A DNA stretch of 64,000 nucleotides from Bacillus_AB infantis_B (GTDB taxonomy: Bacteria; Bacillota; Bacilli; Bacillales; Cytobacillaceae). The position numbers were made by a program, and so were the translations under genes. The notes beneath the pieces were generated by a model. The model was not told the origin of the DNA, did no database searches, and saw only the letters and a list, made by a program, of their open reading frames with translations. Positions within the stretch are counted from its first letter, which is position 1; every line of letters begins with the position of its first letter. Positions 34,228 to 43,820 of the stretch are shown piece by piece. The DNA lies in the NCBI RefSeq assembly GCF_008180445.1, contig NZ_VTER01000007.1, positions 461,054-525,053 of the forward strand, in the 5' to 3' direction.

Positions 34228-37200
34228 TTGAATAATAAATTCATGAAAAAAGTTTCTTTGTTCCTGATTTTTGTTTTGTCGCTGAACATACTGCTGCCAA
34301 GCTCAGTATCTTTAGCTGAAACCAAAAAAACAGAAACCTTTGATAATCTTGGCCTTACCGGGTCAAGCTATGTTGATGGAAGCTTTGTTGGCGTAGATGG
34401 AATCACCTGGACCTATACTGGCGCAAGAAATCAGGATACTTATGGTATTGACGGAACAGGGATTATGTTCAGAGATCCGGGCAAAGCAGTTGAATCATCT
34501 TCAATTAGTGGCGGAATCAGCAGTATTTCCATTGATCTGAAAAAAGCATTCACAAGTACTGCTGACCGTCAGGTGGAAGTCTTCATAAATGGACAATCCA
34601 TTGGTAAATCAGAAGCCTTCAGTGACGATGCTGTTCATACATTCACAGTCAATAACCTGAATGTTGCAGGACCTTTCACGATTAAAGTAGCTAATGCTGC
34701 TACAAAACAGGTAGTCGTTGATAATATCTCATGGACAAGCAATGAAGCGGGAGCAACTAAAACAGCAGGCGTTGAAGCAAGTGTTGCACCAGGTGCTGTT
34801 GCTGCGGGAACAGAAGTGGCTTTGACTTCTGCAACAGCAGATTCAACGATCTACTATACAACTGATGGTTCAGCCCCAACCACATCAAGCAGCACATACA
34901 CAGACCCAATCACCATCAATGAAAACACAACAATCAAAGCATTTGCTTCTGCAGCTGATTTAGAAGACAGCGAGATTGCAAGCTTTGAATATACGATTCT
35001 TTCTGCTAAATCAATTGCCGAAGTAAGAGCGATGCAGCAGGGGACAAATGTCATGACTACTGGAATCGTTACAGCGGTTCTTGGAAGTGCGACGTACATC
35101 CAGGATGAAACGGCAGGAATTGTCCTTTATGGGGCAAACCTCGGCGTTAACCCTGGCGATCGTGTGCAGGCTTCCGGAGAGCTGACTGAGTACAGCTCAC
35201 TTCTTGAAATCAATGTAAATCCTAGTGATGTAAAGGTACTAAGTAAAGAAGAAGTTCCTGCAGCGGCAGAAGTAAAGGCTGCAGACTTCGATGAAGACAT
35301 CGAGTCGACTCTTGTTACATTAACAGATGTGTCTGTAGGATCCTTCTCAGGAGGAAACTACACAGCAACGGATGCTGACGGAGACACTTTCCAGATCCGC
35401 CCATCTGATAGCTCATTATTGGCAGTAAATACAACCTATGATTCTATTACAGGTGTATTGAGCGCCTATAATAATGCATTCCAGCTGCTCCCCCGCAATG
35501 CCGGCGATATCATTCTTGATTCCAGCAAGGTACAGGCAGTGGTAGCAAACCCAGCTTCCGGCCTTGTTAATGAGGGAGATACAGTAACGCTGACAACGGG
35601 TACAGAAGGTGCGGCCATTTATTACACGACAGATGGCTCGAACCCGGATGAAAACAGCACTGTATACAGCGAACCAATTGCCATTTCAGAAGCAACAACT
35701 ATCAAAGCTGTTGCCGTGAAAAGCGGAATGACTAACAGCGATACAGCGGTTTTCAATTATGCAATCCAGAAAGATGAAATCCGCATCCATGATATCCAGG
35801 GAGAAGGGCATTACTCTTTATATCAGGATTCAAACGTCAATAATATAGAAGGAATCGTTACGAAGGTAGTAGATTCAAGAAACTTCTATATGCAGGATCC
35901 GCAGCCGGATGATAATGATAAGACAGCTGAAGGTATTCTGGTTTACAGAAGCAATCATGGTCTCACTGTAGGCAATAAAGTCACAGTTAGCGGAACGGTT
36001 AAGGAATATGTTCTTGACGGCTATGCAGAAAAAGCACAGACTGATCTGCCAGTAACAGAAATCAGTGCGTCTGCAATTGAAGTGACAGAAGCAGAAGCAG
36101 AGCTTCCTGCGCCTGTCATCCTTGGTGTAGACCGCCAGATTCCAACTGAAATCATTGATAATGACGGATTTGCAGAATTTGATCCGGAAGAAGACGGTAT
36201 CGACTTCTGGGAAAGCCTTGAAGGCATGCTGGTTGAAGTAAACAACCCTAAGGTTGTAGCTCCTCAGAAGTATGGTGAGCTTGTAGTTGTTCCAGGCAGC
36301 TATGAAACAAACACTGACAATGGCGGCCTTCGCATTACAAAAGAAGACATGAACCCTGAACGAGTGACTCTTTTGATTGATGATGAAAGCTTTGTTGCCA
36401 AAATGGGCGACCACTTTAACGGTTCTGTTCAGGGTGTAGTCAGCTATGGATTCAGCAACTTTAAAGTATTGACAGACAAAAATGATCTGCCTGAATTTGT
36501 AGAAGCTGACATCGAGCGTGAAACGACTTCTCTTACAAAAGAAGAAGACAAGCTGACAATCGCTTCTTATAATGTAGAGAACTTTTCTCCAAACGTATCT
36601 CCTGATAAAATTGAGAAACTGGCAAGAGCAGTGGTAGAAAACATGAAACAGCCGGATATCATTGGTCTTACCGAGGTACAGGATAGCAGTGGTGAAACCA
36701 ATGACGGTACAACGGACTCCGCTGAAAGCTTTGAAGTATTGGTGGAAAAAATCAAAGAACTTGGCGGTTCTGAATATTCGTTCACGGATATTGCGCCTGT
36801 CAATAATGAGGATGGGGGAGTACCAGGCGGAAATATCCGCGTCGGCTTCCTATATAATGCAGAGCGAGTATCTCTTACAGAAGGAGCTCCAAAAGGAACT
36901 TCTACACAATCTGTCGGCTTTGAAAACGGCAAGCTTACACTGAATCCGGGCCGTATCGATCCAACAAATGCAGCATACAAATCAAGCCGCAAGCCGCTTG
37001 CAGCACAGTTTGAGTTCAAAGGTGAAAGTGTAATTGTTGTTGCTAATCACTTTAACTCCAAAGGCGGAGATCAGCCTCTATTCGGCAAGGTTCAGCCTCC
37101 AGTGCTTGGCAGTGAAGTGCAGCGCATGAAGATTGCCAATATCGTTAATGGTTTTGTAAAAGATGTAAAAGCAGAAGATCCAAACGCAAACATTGTTCTC

Positions 37201-38811
37201 TTAGGTGACTTCAATGACTTTGAATTCTCGAATCCTCTGAAGGCTCTTAAAGGACAGGAACTGACTAACATGATTGAGCAAGTGCCGGCAGAAGAGCGCT
37301 ATTCTTACTCTTACCAAGGCAATGCACAGGTTCTCGACCATATCCTGGTATCCAACAATCTTGCAGCAGCAACAGCTGTGGACATTGTCCATATCAACTC
37401 CGGCTTCATGGAAGAGCATGGCCGCGCAAGTGACCATGACCCTGTATTGATCCAGACAGCTCTTCAGCCGAAGGCAGAGCCAGTGTATGAAAAAGTTTAT
37501 AATCTCTCAGGCTTCTCTACTAAGAAGCTGACAGTTTCAGCACACAATTCCCTTGTAAACATGGATGCTTCTTCAGTCATCCGTGAAGGAATCGTTCTGA
37601 AAACATCTGTAACCCTAAAAGGTGCTGGCCTTAAAACCACTAAGGTCATTATCAGCCCTGCACAAAGCGGAGCGATCATTGACTTAAGCGGTGCAGAGGT
37701 ACAAGAAGTTGTCATCGACAACGCTAATGTAAAAGAAATCCGCGGTGCTGAAAACGTTCAGAAATGGACAGTTGCAGACGGCGTTGATGTATCAAACATC
37801 AAGTTCACTAATGTGAAAGGGGAAGCTATTGCTTCTCCTTTTCTCCCTGTAGAGAACGGTGCCCCGGCTGCCCGTGCAATCAGCAATCAAACTGTTCAAA
37901 AGAATGATTCTTTAACAATTGAACTAAGCAACTACTTTACTGACCCGGACGGGGATGAGCTTACATATACATCCACTAGGGGAAATGTATTCGGCAGCAC
38001 GCTTACCTTCCTTGAGTCTGAGGAAGGCACGTATCAGGTAACAGTTAAAGCCACTGATGGCGATAAAGAAGCTCAGCTTACTTTTCAATTAACTGTTACA
38101 GGAGAACAGACTGAACAGCCGGTTGATTCCTATTATGCGGCTGCTGCAGGGAAAACAGGCGATGACCTGAAAGATGCATTACACAACATTATCAGTGTTC
38201 AAAAAGTTCTTTCGTACAGCCAGGTGTGGGATGCATTAAAAGAAACAGACGAAGATCCTTTCAATCCGAATAACGTCGTTCTTCTGTATTCAGGCATTTC
38301 CCGCTCTAAAGACAAAAACGGCGGCTATGTGGGCGACTGGAACCGGGAGCATGTGTGGGCCAAGTCGCATGGCGATTTCGGCACAAGCAATGGACCGGGT
38401 ACAGATATCCACCATCTCCGCCCGACAGATGTACAGGTCAACAGCAGACGCGGAAACTTGGATTTCGCCAATGGCGGAAGTGCATTTGAAAACTGCGGGG
38501 GCTGCAAGGTGAGCTCCAATTCCTTTGAGCCGCCTGACCGCGTAAAAGGCGATGTCGCGCGGATGCTCTTTTATATGGCCGTCCGCTACGAAGATGGCGA
38601 CAAAGTGGACCTTGAGCTGAATGACCTGCTAAATAATGGCTCAAATCCTTACCACGGCAAGCTGTCTGTCCTGCTCGAGTGGAATGAACAGGATCCTGTC
38701 GATGCGTTTGAAAGGAACCGCAATAACGTCATCTACAGCATCCAGGAAAACCGCAATCCGTTCATCGATCATCCTGAGTGGGCTGATCAGATTTTCAGAA
38801 GTGCCAATTAA
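34228..38811 (+). CDS. Secreted two-nuclease protein (ExeM/EEP-type plus endonuclease I)
   Basis: Extracellular protein of ~1527 residues. The start is set at TTG 34228, six bases after GGGGGAA; ATG 34213 precedes that site and ATG 34243 lacks one. Order: signal peptide, a jelly-roll-like N-terminus, CHB_HEX-type module (YYTTDGSAPT), OB-like module (TTGIVTAVLGSATYIQDE), a second CHB_HEX module (YYTTDGSNPD), a second OB-like module, an endonuclease/exonuclease/phosphatase domain (ASYNVENFSP, GLTEVQD, LGDFNDFE, DHILVSN, ASDHDPVL), a beta-rich stretch, one cadherin-like repeat (FTDPDGDELTY) and a C-terminal endonuclease I domain (WNREHVWAKSHG, DIHHLRPTD). No SLH or LPXTG anchor is visible. Both active sites look complete. 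With the nucleotidase upstream it forms a likely DNA/RNA scavenging or DNA-defence set. Confidence 0.9.
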   Translation: MNNKFMKKVSLFLIFVLSLNILLPSSVSLAETKKTETFDNLGLTGSSYVDGSFVGVDGITWTYTGARNQDTYGIDGTGIMFRDPGKAVESSSISGGISSISIDLKKAFTSTADRQVEVFINGQSIGKSEAFSDDAVHTFTVNNLNVAGPFTIKVANAATKQVVVDNISWTSNEAGATKTAGVEASVAPGAVAAGTEVALTSATADSTIYYTTDGSAPTTSSSTYTDPITINENTTIKAFASAADLEDSEIASFEYTILSAKSIAEVRAMQQGTNVMTTGIVTAVLGSATYIQDETAGIVLYGANLGVNPGDRVQASGELTEYSSLLEINVNPSDVKVLSKEEVPAAAEVKAADFDEDIESTLVTLTDVSVGSFSGGNYTATDADGDTFQIRPSDSSLLAVNTTYDSITGVLSAYNNAFQLLPRNAGDIILDSSKVQAVVANPASGLVNEGDTVTLTTGTEGAAIYYTTDGSNPDENSTVYSEPIAISEATTIKAVAVKSGMTNSDTAVFNYAIQKDEIRIHDIQGEGHYSLYQDSNVNNIEGIVTKVVDSRNFYMQDPQPDDNDKTAEGILVYRSNHGLTVGNKVTVSGTVKEYVLDGYAEKAQTDLPVTEISASAIEVTEAEAELPAPVILGVDRQIPTEIIDNDGFAEFDPEEDGIDFWESLEGMLVEVNNPKVVAPQKYGELVVVPGSYETNTDNGGLRITKEDMNPERVTLLIDDESFVAKMGDHFNGSVQGVVSYGFSNFKVLTDKNDLPEFVEADIERETTSLTKEEDKLTIASYNVENFSPNVSPDKIEKLARAVVENMKQPDIIGLTEVQDSSGETNDGTTDSAESFEVLVEKIKELGGSEYSFTDIAPVNNEDGGVPGGNIRVGFLYNAERVSLTEGAPKGTSTQSVGFENGKLTLNPGRIDPTNAAYKSSRKPLAAQFEFKGESVIVVANHFNSKGGDQPLFGKVQPPVLGSEVQRMKIANIVNGFVKDVKAEDPNANIVLLGDFNDFEFSNPLKALKGQELTNMIEQVPAEERYSYSYQGNAQVLDHILVSNNLAAATAVDIVHINSGFMEEHGRASDHDPVLIQTALQPKAEPVYEKVYNLSGFSTKKLTVSAHNSLVNMDASSVIREGIVLKTSVTLKGAGLKTTKVIISPAQSGAIIDLSGAEVQEVVIDNANVKEIRGAENVQKWTVADGVDVSNIKFTNVKGEAIASPFLPVENGAPAARAISNQTVQKNDSLTIELSNYFTDPDGDELTYTSTRGNVFGSTLTFLESEEGTYQVTVKATDGDKEAQLTFQLTVTGEQTEQPVDSYYAAAAGKTGDDLKDALHNIISVQKVLSYSQVWDALKETDEDPFNPNNVVLLYSGISRSKDKNGGYVGDWNREHVWAKSHGDFGTSNGPGTDIHHLRPTDVQVNSRRGNLDFANGGSAFENCGGCKVSSNSFEPPDRVKGDVARMLFYMAVRYEDGDKVDLELNDLLNNGSNPYHGKLSVLLEWNEQDPVDAFERNRNNVIYSIQENRNPFIDHPEWADQIFRSAN

Positions 38812-38816
38812 ATGAA

Positions 38817-38850
38817 ATCAGCTTCCTTCTATGAGGGAAGCTGATTTTTT
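38817..38850 (+). terminator. Terminator of the nuclease gene
   Basis: ATCAGCTTCC / GGAAGCTGAT followed by a T-run. Confidence 0.92.
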
Positions 38851-39009
38851 ATTTCGGAAAAAACAACAGAAAAAAGAACTAAAAAATTGTCATATGCCTA
38901 CAGTTATATAAAAAGCCGTTTCACGGTCTATTCACCCATATAATACCCAGATGAGTGAAAGGCTGGGAATACAGCATGATTAGACAATCTGTATAGATAA
39001 GGTGATAAT

Positions 39010-39160
39010 ATGAATGTAAGGTTATCAATTGAAAAAAGAGTGAGATAGCGAGCTGCGATTTCCCGGCTCCTTCTGGCCGCGGAGAAATCATCCTGCTGCT
39101 GTCACATTCCCCATATTCAATTCCCAAATTTCCGTTGGCACTCCTTGGAGTGCTTTTTTT
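39010..39160 (+). promoter_or_regulatory. Candidate leader: 12-residue ORF followed by a terminator
   Basis: After AAGGTGAT a small frame ATG 39010-TAG 39048 encodes MNVRLSIEKRVR. About 90 bases on is a good terminator, GCACTC CTTG GAGTGC plus seven T's (39138-39160). The layout fits an attenuated leader or small RNA upstream of the exopolysaccharide operon, whose own promoter (extended -10 TGCTATAAT, 39339-39347) lies after it. No conserved riboswitch fold is recognised. Nothing else is seen in 38851-39393. Confidence 0.4.
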
Positions 39161-39338
39161 AAGGAATTGAACGGCAGGACAGCATATTGTAATTTCTTCC
39201 AAAATCCATTTTAATCTATAAATATGCAGTTTTTTATAGTTTAATGGACTAATGAGGAAAATAATTGCCAGATTGCTGTCAAAGTTGAGCGGATCTTGTA
39301 AAAATCATGCCATTATAACCATTTTTTGATAGATGATA

Positions 39339-39347
39339 TGCTATAAT
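39339..39347 (+). promoter_or_regulatory. Extended -10 promoter of the exopolysaccharide operon
   Basis: TGCTATAAT, 47 bases before the first start codon. The -35 position is poor. Confidence 0.55.
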
Positions 39348-39393
39348 ACTATGTGTTTTACAATAACCTTACATTTTTTTCAGGAGGAACCCA

Positions 39394-40134
39394 ATGGAGG
39401 AAACAATAAGTTTGAAAGAGCTTTTCCAGACATTAAGGAAGCGTCTGGGTCTCATTTTGTCTATCGCCTTCGTTGCTGTAGCAACGAGCGGTCTCATCAG
39501 TTACTTTTATCTCACTCCCATTTACCAGTCTTCAACACAGCTGCTGGTCAACCAGGCCAAGAGCGACCAGCCGGTATATAATCCCGGAGAAATCCAGACG
39601 AATCTGCAATTAATCAATACTTATAATGTTATCATAAAGAGTCCTGCCATTCTTGATTTAGTTAAAGAAGAGCTGGACCTTGATATAACGACAAGCCAGC
39701 TGGATTCAAAGATTACGGTCGGCAGCCAGAAGGATTCACAGGTGCTCGCAATCACAGTACAAGACCCTGATCCCAACATGGCAGCTGATATCGCCAACAC
39801 GACGGCCAATGTCTTCAAGCGAGAAATCGTTGAAATCATGAATATTGATAACGTCAAAATTCTGGCGAAAGCAGAGCTTACTGACAATCCGGCACCTATC
39901 AAACCGAACAAAGTCTTGAATATGGCCATTGCCCTCATAGTCGGCCTGATGACAGGCGTTGGACTTGCCTTCCTATTAGAGTATATGGACAATACGGTAA
40001 AAACAGAGCAGGATATCGAGAAGCTGCTGGATCTGCCTGTACTTGGCACGATCGCCATCATTAATGAAGATACTGGTGCCATGGAAGAGAGAGCAGCACG
40101 AAAGCAGCTTGGAGGTGAACGGGATGCTGTTTAA
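39394..40134 (+). CDS. Wzz/YveK-type chain-length modulator, kinase activator
   Basis: Membrane adaptor of 246 residues that sets polysaccharide chain length and activates the partner BY-kinase, as TkmA, EpsA and CapA do. Two membrane segments (~18-40, LGLILSIAFVAVATSGLISY; ~172-192, NMAIALIVGLMTGVGLAFLL) flank an outer loop, and the P-x2-P-x4-N motif (PAPIKPNKVLN) precedes the second. A C-terminal cytoplasmic tail contacts the kinase. Start ATG 39394 after AGGAGG. The kinase gene overlaps by 11 bases, so the pair is translationally coupled. Confidence 0.9.
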   Translation: MEETISLKELFQTLRKRLGLILSIAFVAVATSGLISYFYLTPIYQSSTQLLVNQAKSDQPVYNPGEIQTNLQLINTYNVIIKSPAILDLVKEELDLDITTSQLDSKITVGSQKDSQVLAITVQDPDPNMAADIANTTANVFKREIVEIMNIDNVKILAKAELTDNPAPIKPNKVLNMAIALIVGLMTGVGLAFLLEYMDNTVKTEQDIEKLLDLPVLGTIAIINEDTGAMEERAARKQLGGERDAV

Positions 40135-40828
40135 GAAGAAGCCGAAAGCATCTGTGAATGACAGCAGGAGAAAGCTGGTGGCAGCTTATAACACAAAATC
40201 TCCGATTGCCGAGCAGTACAGGACTGTCAGAACCAATATTCAATTCTCATCCGTTGATCAGGATGTCCGTTCCATCCTGGTGACTTCATCGGGACCGGGG
40301 GAAGGGAAGTCAACAACAGTGGCTAATCTGGCTGTCGTGTTTGCGCAGCAGAACAAGCGCGTGCTACTGGTTGATGCCGACCTGCGGAAGCCGACTGCCC
40401 ATTATACCTTCAACCTGACCAACAACAACGGTCTGACAAATGTATTGACGAAAAGCTCCAGTCTGTTAAAAGCTGTTAAAGAAACAGCGATTGAAAATCT
40501 TTCTGTGCTGACAAGCGGACCGATCCCGCCAAACCCTGCTGAACTACTTGGTTCACAGGCGATGGAAGAATTTCTGGTAAATGTCCAGAAGGAATTTGAT
40601 GTCGTCCTATTCGATACTCCGCCGATTCTTGCTGTCGCTGATGCCCAGATCCTGGCTAACAAGGTAGAGGGCACTATGCTCGTTATCAGCAGCGGCTACA
40701 CAGAAATGGAACAGGCGGAAAAAGCGACAGAGCTTCTCCGAACATCCAAGGGCAAACTGCTTGGAGCAGTGCTTAATCAGAAAAAGCTCCAGGATTCGCA
40801 CTACTATTACTACTATGGCGGAAAATAA
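40124..40828 (+). CDS. BY-kinase (CpsD/EpsB/PtkA-type tyrosine kinase)
   Basis: Cytoplasmic autophosphorylating tyrosine kinase of 234 residues that regulates capsule assembly. It has Walker A (SGPGEGKSTTVANL, Lys62), Walker A' (VLLVDADLRKP) and Walker B (VVLFDTPP), and ends in a tyrosine cluster (HYYYYYGGK), the usual autophosphorylation site. The start is ATG 40124 after GGAGGTG; a longer frame from 40043 only reads the end of the modulator gene. The phosphatase that reverses its action is next. Confidence 0.93.
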   Translation: MLFKKKPKASVNDSRRKLVAAYNTKSPIAEQYRTVRTNIQFSSVDQDVRSILVTSSGPGEGKSTTVANLAVVFAQQNKRVLLVDADLRKPTAHYTFNLTNNNGLTNVLTKSSSLLKAVKETAIENLSVLTSGPIPPNPAELLGSQAMEEFLVNVQKEFDVVLFDTPPILAVADAQILANKVEGTMLVISSGYTEMEQAEKATELLRTSKGKLLGAVLNQKKLQDSHYYYYYGGK

Positions 40829-40926
40829 CAGGATTCGACAAAATCTCTTATTTACCCTATAGGGGCAGAATGGTATATTAAAAAAGTCCTAGAATATTAA
40901 CATTTAATTGGAAGGGGTTGGGCGCA

Positions 40927-41691
40927 ATGATTGATATTCATTGTCATATATTGCCCGGAGTTGATGACGGAGCCAAAGATATGAGTGAAACGATAGAAAT
41001 GGCCAGGCAGGCTGTTTCAGAAGGGATTCATACAATCATTGCCACGCCCCATCATAGAAATGAAAGCTACGATAATACGAAAGTAGAGATACAGAATAAA
41101 GTTTCTCTAGTGAATGATGTGCTGAAGCAGGAAAAAATCGGCCTTGAAATTTTGGCTGGACAGGAAACCCGGATCAATGGGGATCTGCTTGCTGACCTGG
41201 ATAAAGGGGATATCCTTCCCCTTGCCAATTCGCCTTATGTATTCATTGAATTGCCAAGCGGACATGTACCGCGCTATACGGAGCAGCTTCTATATGATAT
41301 GCAGATGAAAGAGCTGACACCGGTTATTGTACATCCTGAGCGCAATGCTGAAATCATGGAACGTCCTGACGTGTTATACCAATTGGTCAAAAAAGGGTCA
41401 TTAACACAAGTGACAGCTGCCAGCTTATGCGGGTACTTCGGTAAGAAGATTAAAGGCTTCTCCCATCAGCTGATTGAAGCCAATCTAACGCACTTTATCG
41501 CTTCGGATGCCCATAATACCACAAAGCGGGGCTTCAAAATGGCGGAAGCATTTGCCGAGATAGACAGCAGATACGGTGTAGATACGGTCTTCTTATTTAC
41601 AGAGAATGCTGAACTCCTTGTACAGGGGCAGAATGTAATTAAAGAAATACCCAGCCGGGTTAAAAAGAAGAAGTTCATGGGTCTGTTCTAA
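40927..41691 (+). CDS. PHP-family tyrosine-protein phosphatase (CpsB/YwqE type)
   Basis: Mn-dependent phosphatase that dephosphorylates the BY-kinase. 254 residues with the PHP metal motifs: MIDIHCHILPGVDDGAKD at the N-terminus, IIATPHH, ELPSGHVP, VHPERN and ASDAHNT. ATG 40927 is preferred over TTG 40918, as GGAAGGGG lies 9-16 bases upstream. The order modulator-kinase-phosphatase is the standard head of Bacillales exopolysaccharide operons. Confidence 0.92.
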   Translation: MIDIHCHILPGVDDGAKDMSETIEMARQAVSEGIHTIIATPHHRNESYDNTKVEIQNKVSLVNDVLKQEKIGLEILAGQETRINGDLLADLDKGDILPLANSPYVFIELPSGHVPRYTEQLLYDMQMKELTPVIVHPERNAEIMERPDVLYQLVKKGSLTQVTAASLCGYFGKKIKGFSHQLIEANLTHFIASDAHNTTKRGFKMAEAFAEIDSRYGVDTVFLFTENAELLVQGQNVIKEIPSRVKKKKFMGLF

Positions 41692-41730
41692 TTCAATCGT
41701 TCGAAATATCAGTCATTTAGATTTTACATA

Positions 41731-41855
41731 AAGAACCGGTGATGTCTCCTCGCCGTTATCCAAGGGGGCACTCGGCCATTCTGTGGGATCAGGGAATCTT
41801 TTCCTTAGACGCTTGTCGTCATTGGAGTGGTGTGAGGGCGGGTTGGATGCCCTTT
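41731..41855 (+). ncRNA. Candidate EAR (eps-associated) antitermination RNA
   Basis: A GC-rich, structured-looking 125-base stretch in otherwise AT-rich spacer, directly before the EpsC-like gene. This is where the EAR RNA sits in Bacillales eps operons. Small stems visible are GGAA-TCTT-TTCC, GACG-CTTGT-CGTC and GGGC...GCCC. In known cases EAR lets RNA polymerase pass terminators inside the long operon. Two hairpins downstream (41867, 43821) would be fitting targets. The call rests on position and general look, without an alignment. Confidence 0.55.
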
Positions 41856-41866
41856 TACATAAAAAG

Positions 41867-41920
41867 ATAAATATCTAATGGAAAAACATGAATTTTCGTG
41901 TTTTTCCATTAGATATTTAT
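41867..41920 (+). repeat. Perfect 22-bp inverted repeat in the exopolysaccharide leader
   Basis: Arms 41867-41888 and 41899-41920 (ATAAATATCTAATGGAAAAA-CA and its complement) around a 10-base loop that can itself pair partly. This is far longer than ordinary terminators and lacks a proper T-run. It ends 44 bases before the dehydratase start. Confidence 0.9.
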
Positions 41921-41964
41921 TTGCATGTACACTTTATCATACTAAAGCTATAGGAGGATTATGG

Positions 41965-43785
41965 ATGACATTTCAGAAACGCTTAACTTTTCTGGTTGCG
42001 TTGGATTCGCTTATTGTGCTGTCCGCTATTTATCTTAGTTATATTACCCTTCATCCCACGTTTCAGATTTTCAAATACGAAACATTGATGCTGACATCCA
42101 TTACCTTGCTCTTAAGCCATCATATCTTCGCCAGCATCTACAGGCTCTATAACAAGGCCTGGGAATATGCGAGCGTAGGCGAGCTTGTCAGCATCGTAAA
42201 GGCAGTCAGCCTTTCCATCATGATGACAGCCGTTGTTCAGCAGCTTGTCATACAGGACATTTACTTCCGGGCCCTTATGCTCGCCTGGATGCTTCACGTT
42301 CTCCTGATTGGGGGCTCGCGCTTTGCATGGCGTGTCTACCGCGACCGCTATATCAAGCCGCAGGTTGAACAGTCCAGGGCATTGATCATCGGTGCAGGAG
42401 CAGCAGGCACCATGCTTGCCCGCCAGCTGCTGAAAAATACAGACGCCGGAATCAAGCCGGTCGCCTTTATTGACGATGATCCAAAGAAATACCGCCTGCA
42501 GATTCATGGACTTCCAGTAGTCGGTGGTTCTAAACGCATCAGTAAAGCAGTTGAAACTTTGCAAATAGATAAAATCATCATTGCCATTCCTTCTTTGAAT
42601 AAGGAAGAGATGAAGAATATCTTCGAACAGTGTGCAGGAACAGATGCCAAAACGGTGATCATGCCGCTGATTGAGGATGTAATGCTTGGAAACGTTTCGG
42701 TCAATCAGTTCCGCGATGTCCAGGTTGAGGATCTTCTCGGCAGGGAGCCTGTCCAGCTTGATTCAGAAAGCATCTCACAAAAGCTGACAGGCAAAACGAT
42801 CATGGTAACAGGGGCAGGCGGAAGCATCGGCTCTGAGATCTGCCGCCAGGTGATTAAATTCAATCCGAAGAAAATTGTTCTGGTCGGGCATGGGGAGAAC
42901 AGCATCTATCTGATCGACTTAGAGCTCCGTAATCTCAAAATCGAGAATCTGGAAATCCGGCCGGTTATTGCTGACATCCAGGACCGGGCGAGGATCTTTG
43001 AAGTGATGCAGGAGCATCAGCCGGATGTGGTCTACCATGCTGCAGCACATAAGCATGTGCCGCTCATGGAATACAATCCGAAGGAAGCTGTGAAAAACAA
43101 TGTCATCGGCACAAAGAATGTTGCCGAGGCAGCCGATACATTCGGGGTTGGCACTTTTGTGCTTGTATCCTCAGATAAGGCGGTAAACCCAACCAATGTT
43201 ATGGGCTCTACCAAGCGGATTGCTGAAATGGTCATCCAGGCGCTGGACGAGCAGAGTAAAACGAAATTCGTCGCTGTCCGCTTCGGCAATGTACTTGGCA
43301 GCCGCGGCAGTGTGATTCCATTGTTCAAAAAGCAGATCCAGGCGGGCGGACCGGTCACGGTCACCCACCCGGATATGACCCGCTACTTCATGACGATCCC
43401 AGAAGCATCCAGACTGGTCATGCAGGCAGGGGCCCTGGCACGCGGCGGAGAAATCTTCGTCCTCGATATGGGAGAGCCGGTCAAGATCGTCGACCTGGCG
43501 AAAAACCTCATCCAGCTGTCAGGCTATACAATAGAAGAAATCGGGATCAACTTCTCAGGAATCCGTCCTGGGGAGAAGATGTTCGAAGAGCTTCTCAATG
43601 AAAAAGAAGTGCATACAAAAGCAGTGTTTCCGAAGATACATATTGGGAAGGCTGTGCTCGAGCAGGAGCATGAAGTGCATTATTTGATTGATAGATTTGA
43701 GACGATGACAGTGCAGGAGATTAGTGAGTTTGTGATTAATGTGGCTAATAGGAGAGAGAATAAGGCTTTTTCGATAGCCAAGTAG
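41965..43785 (+). CDS. EpsC/CapD/PglF-type nucleotide-sugar 4,6-dehydratase, membrane form
   Basis: Probably converts UDP-GlcNAc to its 4-keto-6-deoxy derivative, the first step towards a bacillosamine-type sugar. 606 residues: four membrane segments in the first ~125, a CoA-binding-like Rossmann region (ALIIGAGAAGTMLARQLL), then the SDR domain (MVTGAGGSIGSEICRQ, YHAAAHKHVPLME, SSDKAVNPTNVMGSTKRIAE). ATG 41965 has AGGAGG seven bases upstream; the longer frame from 41878 starts inside the large hairpin. The last ~30 codons switch to the AT-rich style of the downstream cassette. Confidence 0.9.
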   Translation: MTFQKRLTFLVALDSLIVLSAIYLSYITLHPTFQIFKYETLMLTSITLLLSHHIFASIYRLYNKAWEYASVGELVSIVKAVSLSIMMTAVVQQLVIQDIYFRALMLAWMLHVLLIGGSRFAWRVYRDRYIKPQVEQSRALIIGAGAAGTMLARQLLKNTDAGIKPVAFIDDDPKKYRLQIHGLPVVGGSKRISKAVETLQIDKIIIAIPSLNKEEMKNIFEQCAGTDAKTVIMPLIEDVMLGNVSVNQFRDVQVEDLLGREPVQLDSESISQKLTGKTIMVTGAGGSIGSEICRQVIKFNPKKIVLVGHGENSIYLIDLELRNLKIENLEIRPVIADIQDRARIFEVMQEHQPDVVYHAAAHKHVPLMEYNPKEAVKNNVIGTKNVAEAADTFGVGTFVLVSSDKAVNPTNVMGSTKRIAEMVIQALDEQSKTKFVAVRFGNVLGSRGSVIPLFKKQIQAGGPVTVTHPDMTRYFMTIPEASRLVMQAGALARGGEIFVLDMGEPVKIVDLAKNLIQLSGYTIEEIGINFSGIRPGEKMFEELLNEKEVHTKAVFPKIHIGKAVLEQEHEVHYLIDRFETMTVQEISEFVINVANRRENKAFSIAK

Positions 43786-43820
43786 TCGCTAATTTATCTT
43801 AGTAAAAAGCAATTGAATCT

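Noticed and set aside
36021..36414. Minus-strand ORFs within the dual-nuclease gene
   Set aside because: Overlapped entirely by a long plus-strand gene with clear domains; no ribosome site or family match.
41878..41964. N-terminal extension of the dehydratase to ATG 41878
   Set aside because: The extension lies inside the large hairpin and AGGAGG sits before ATG 41965.
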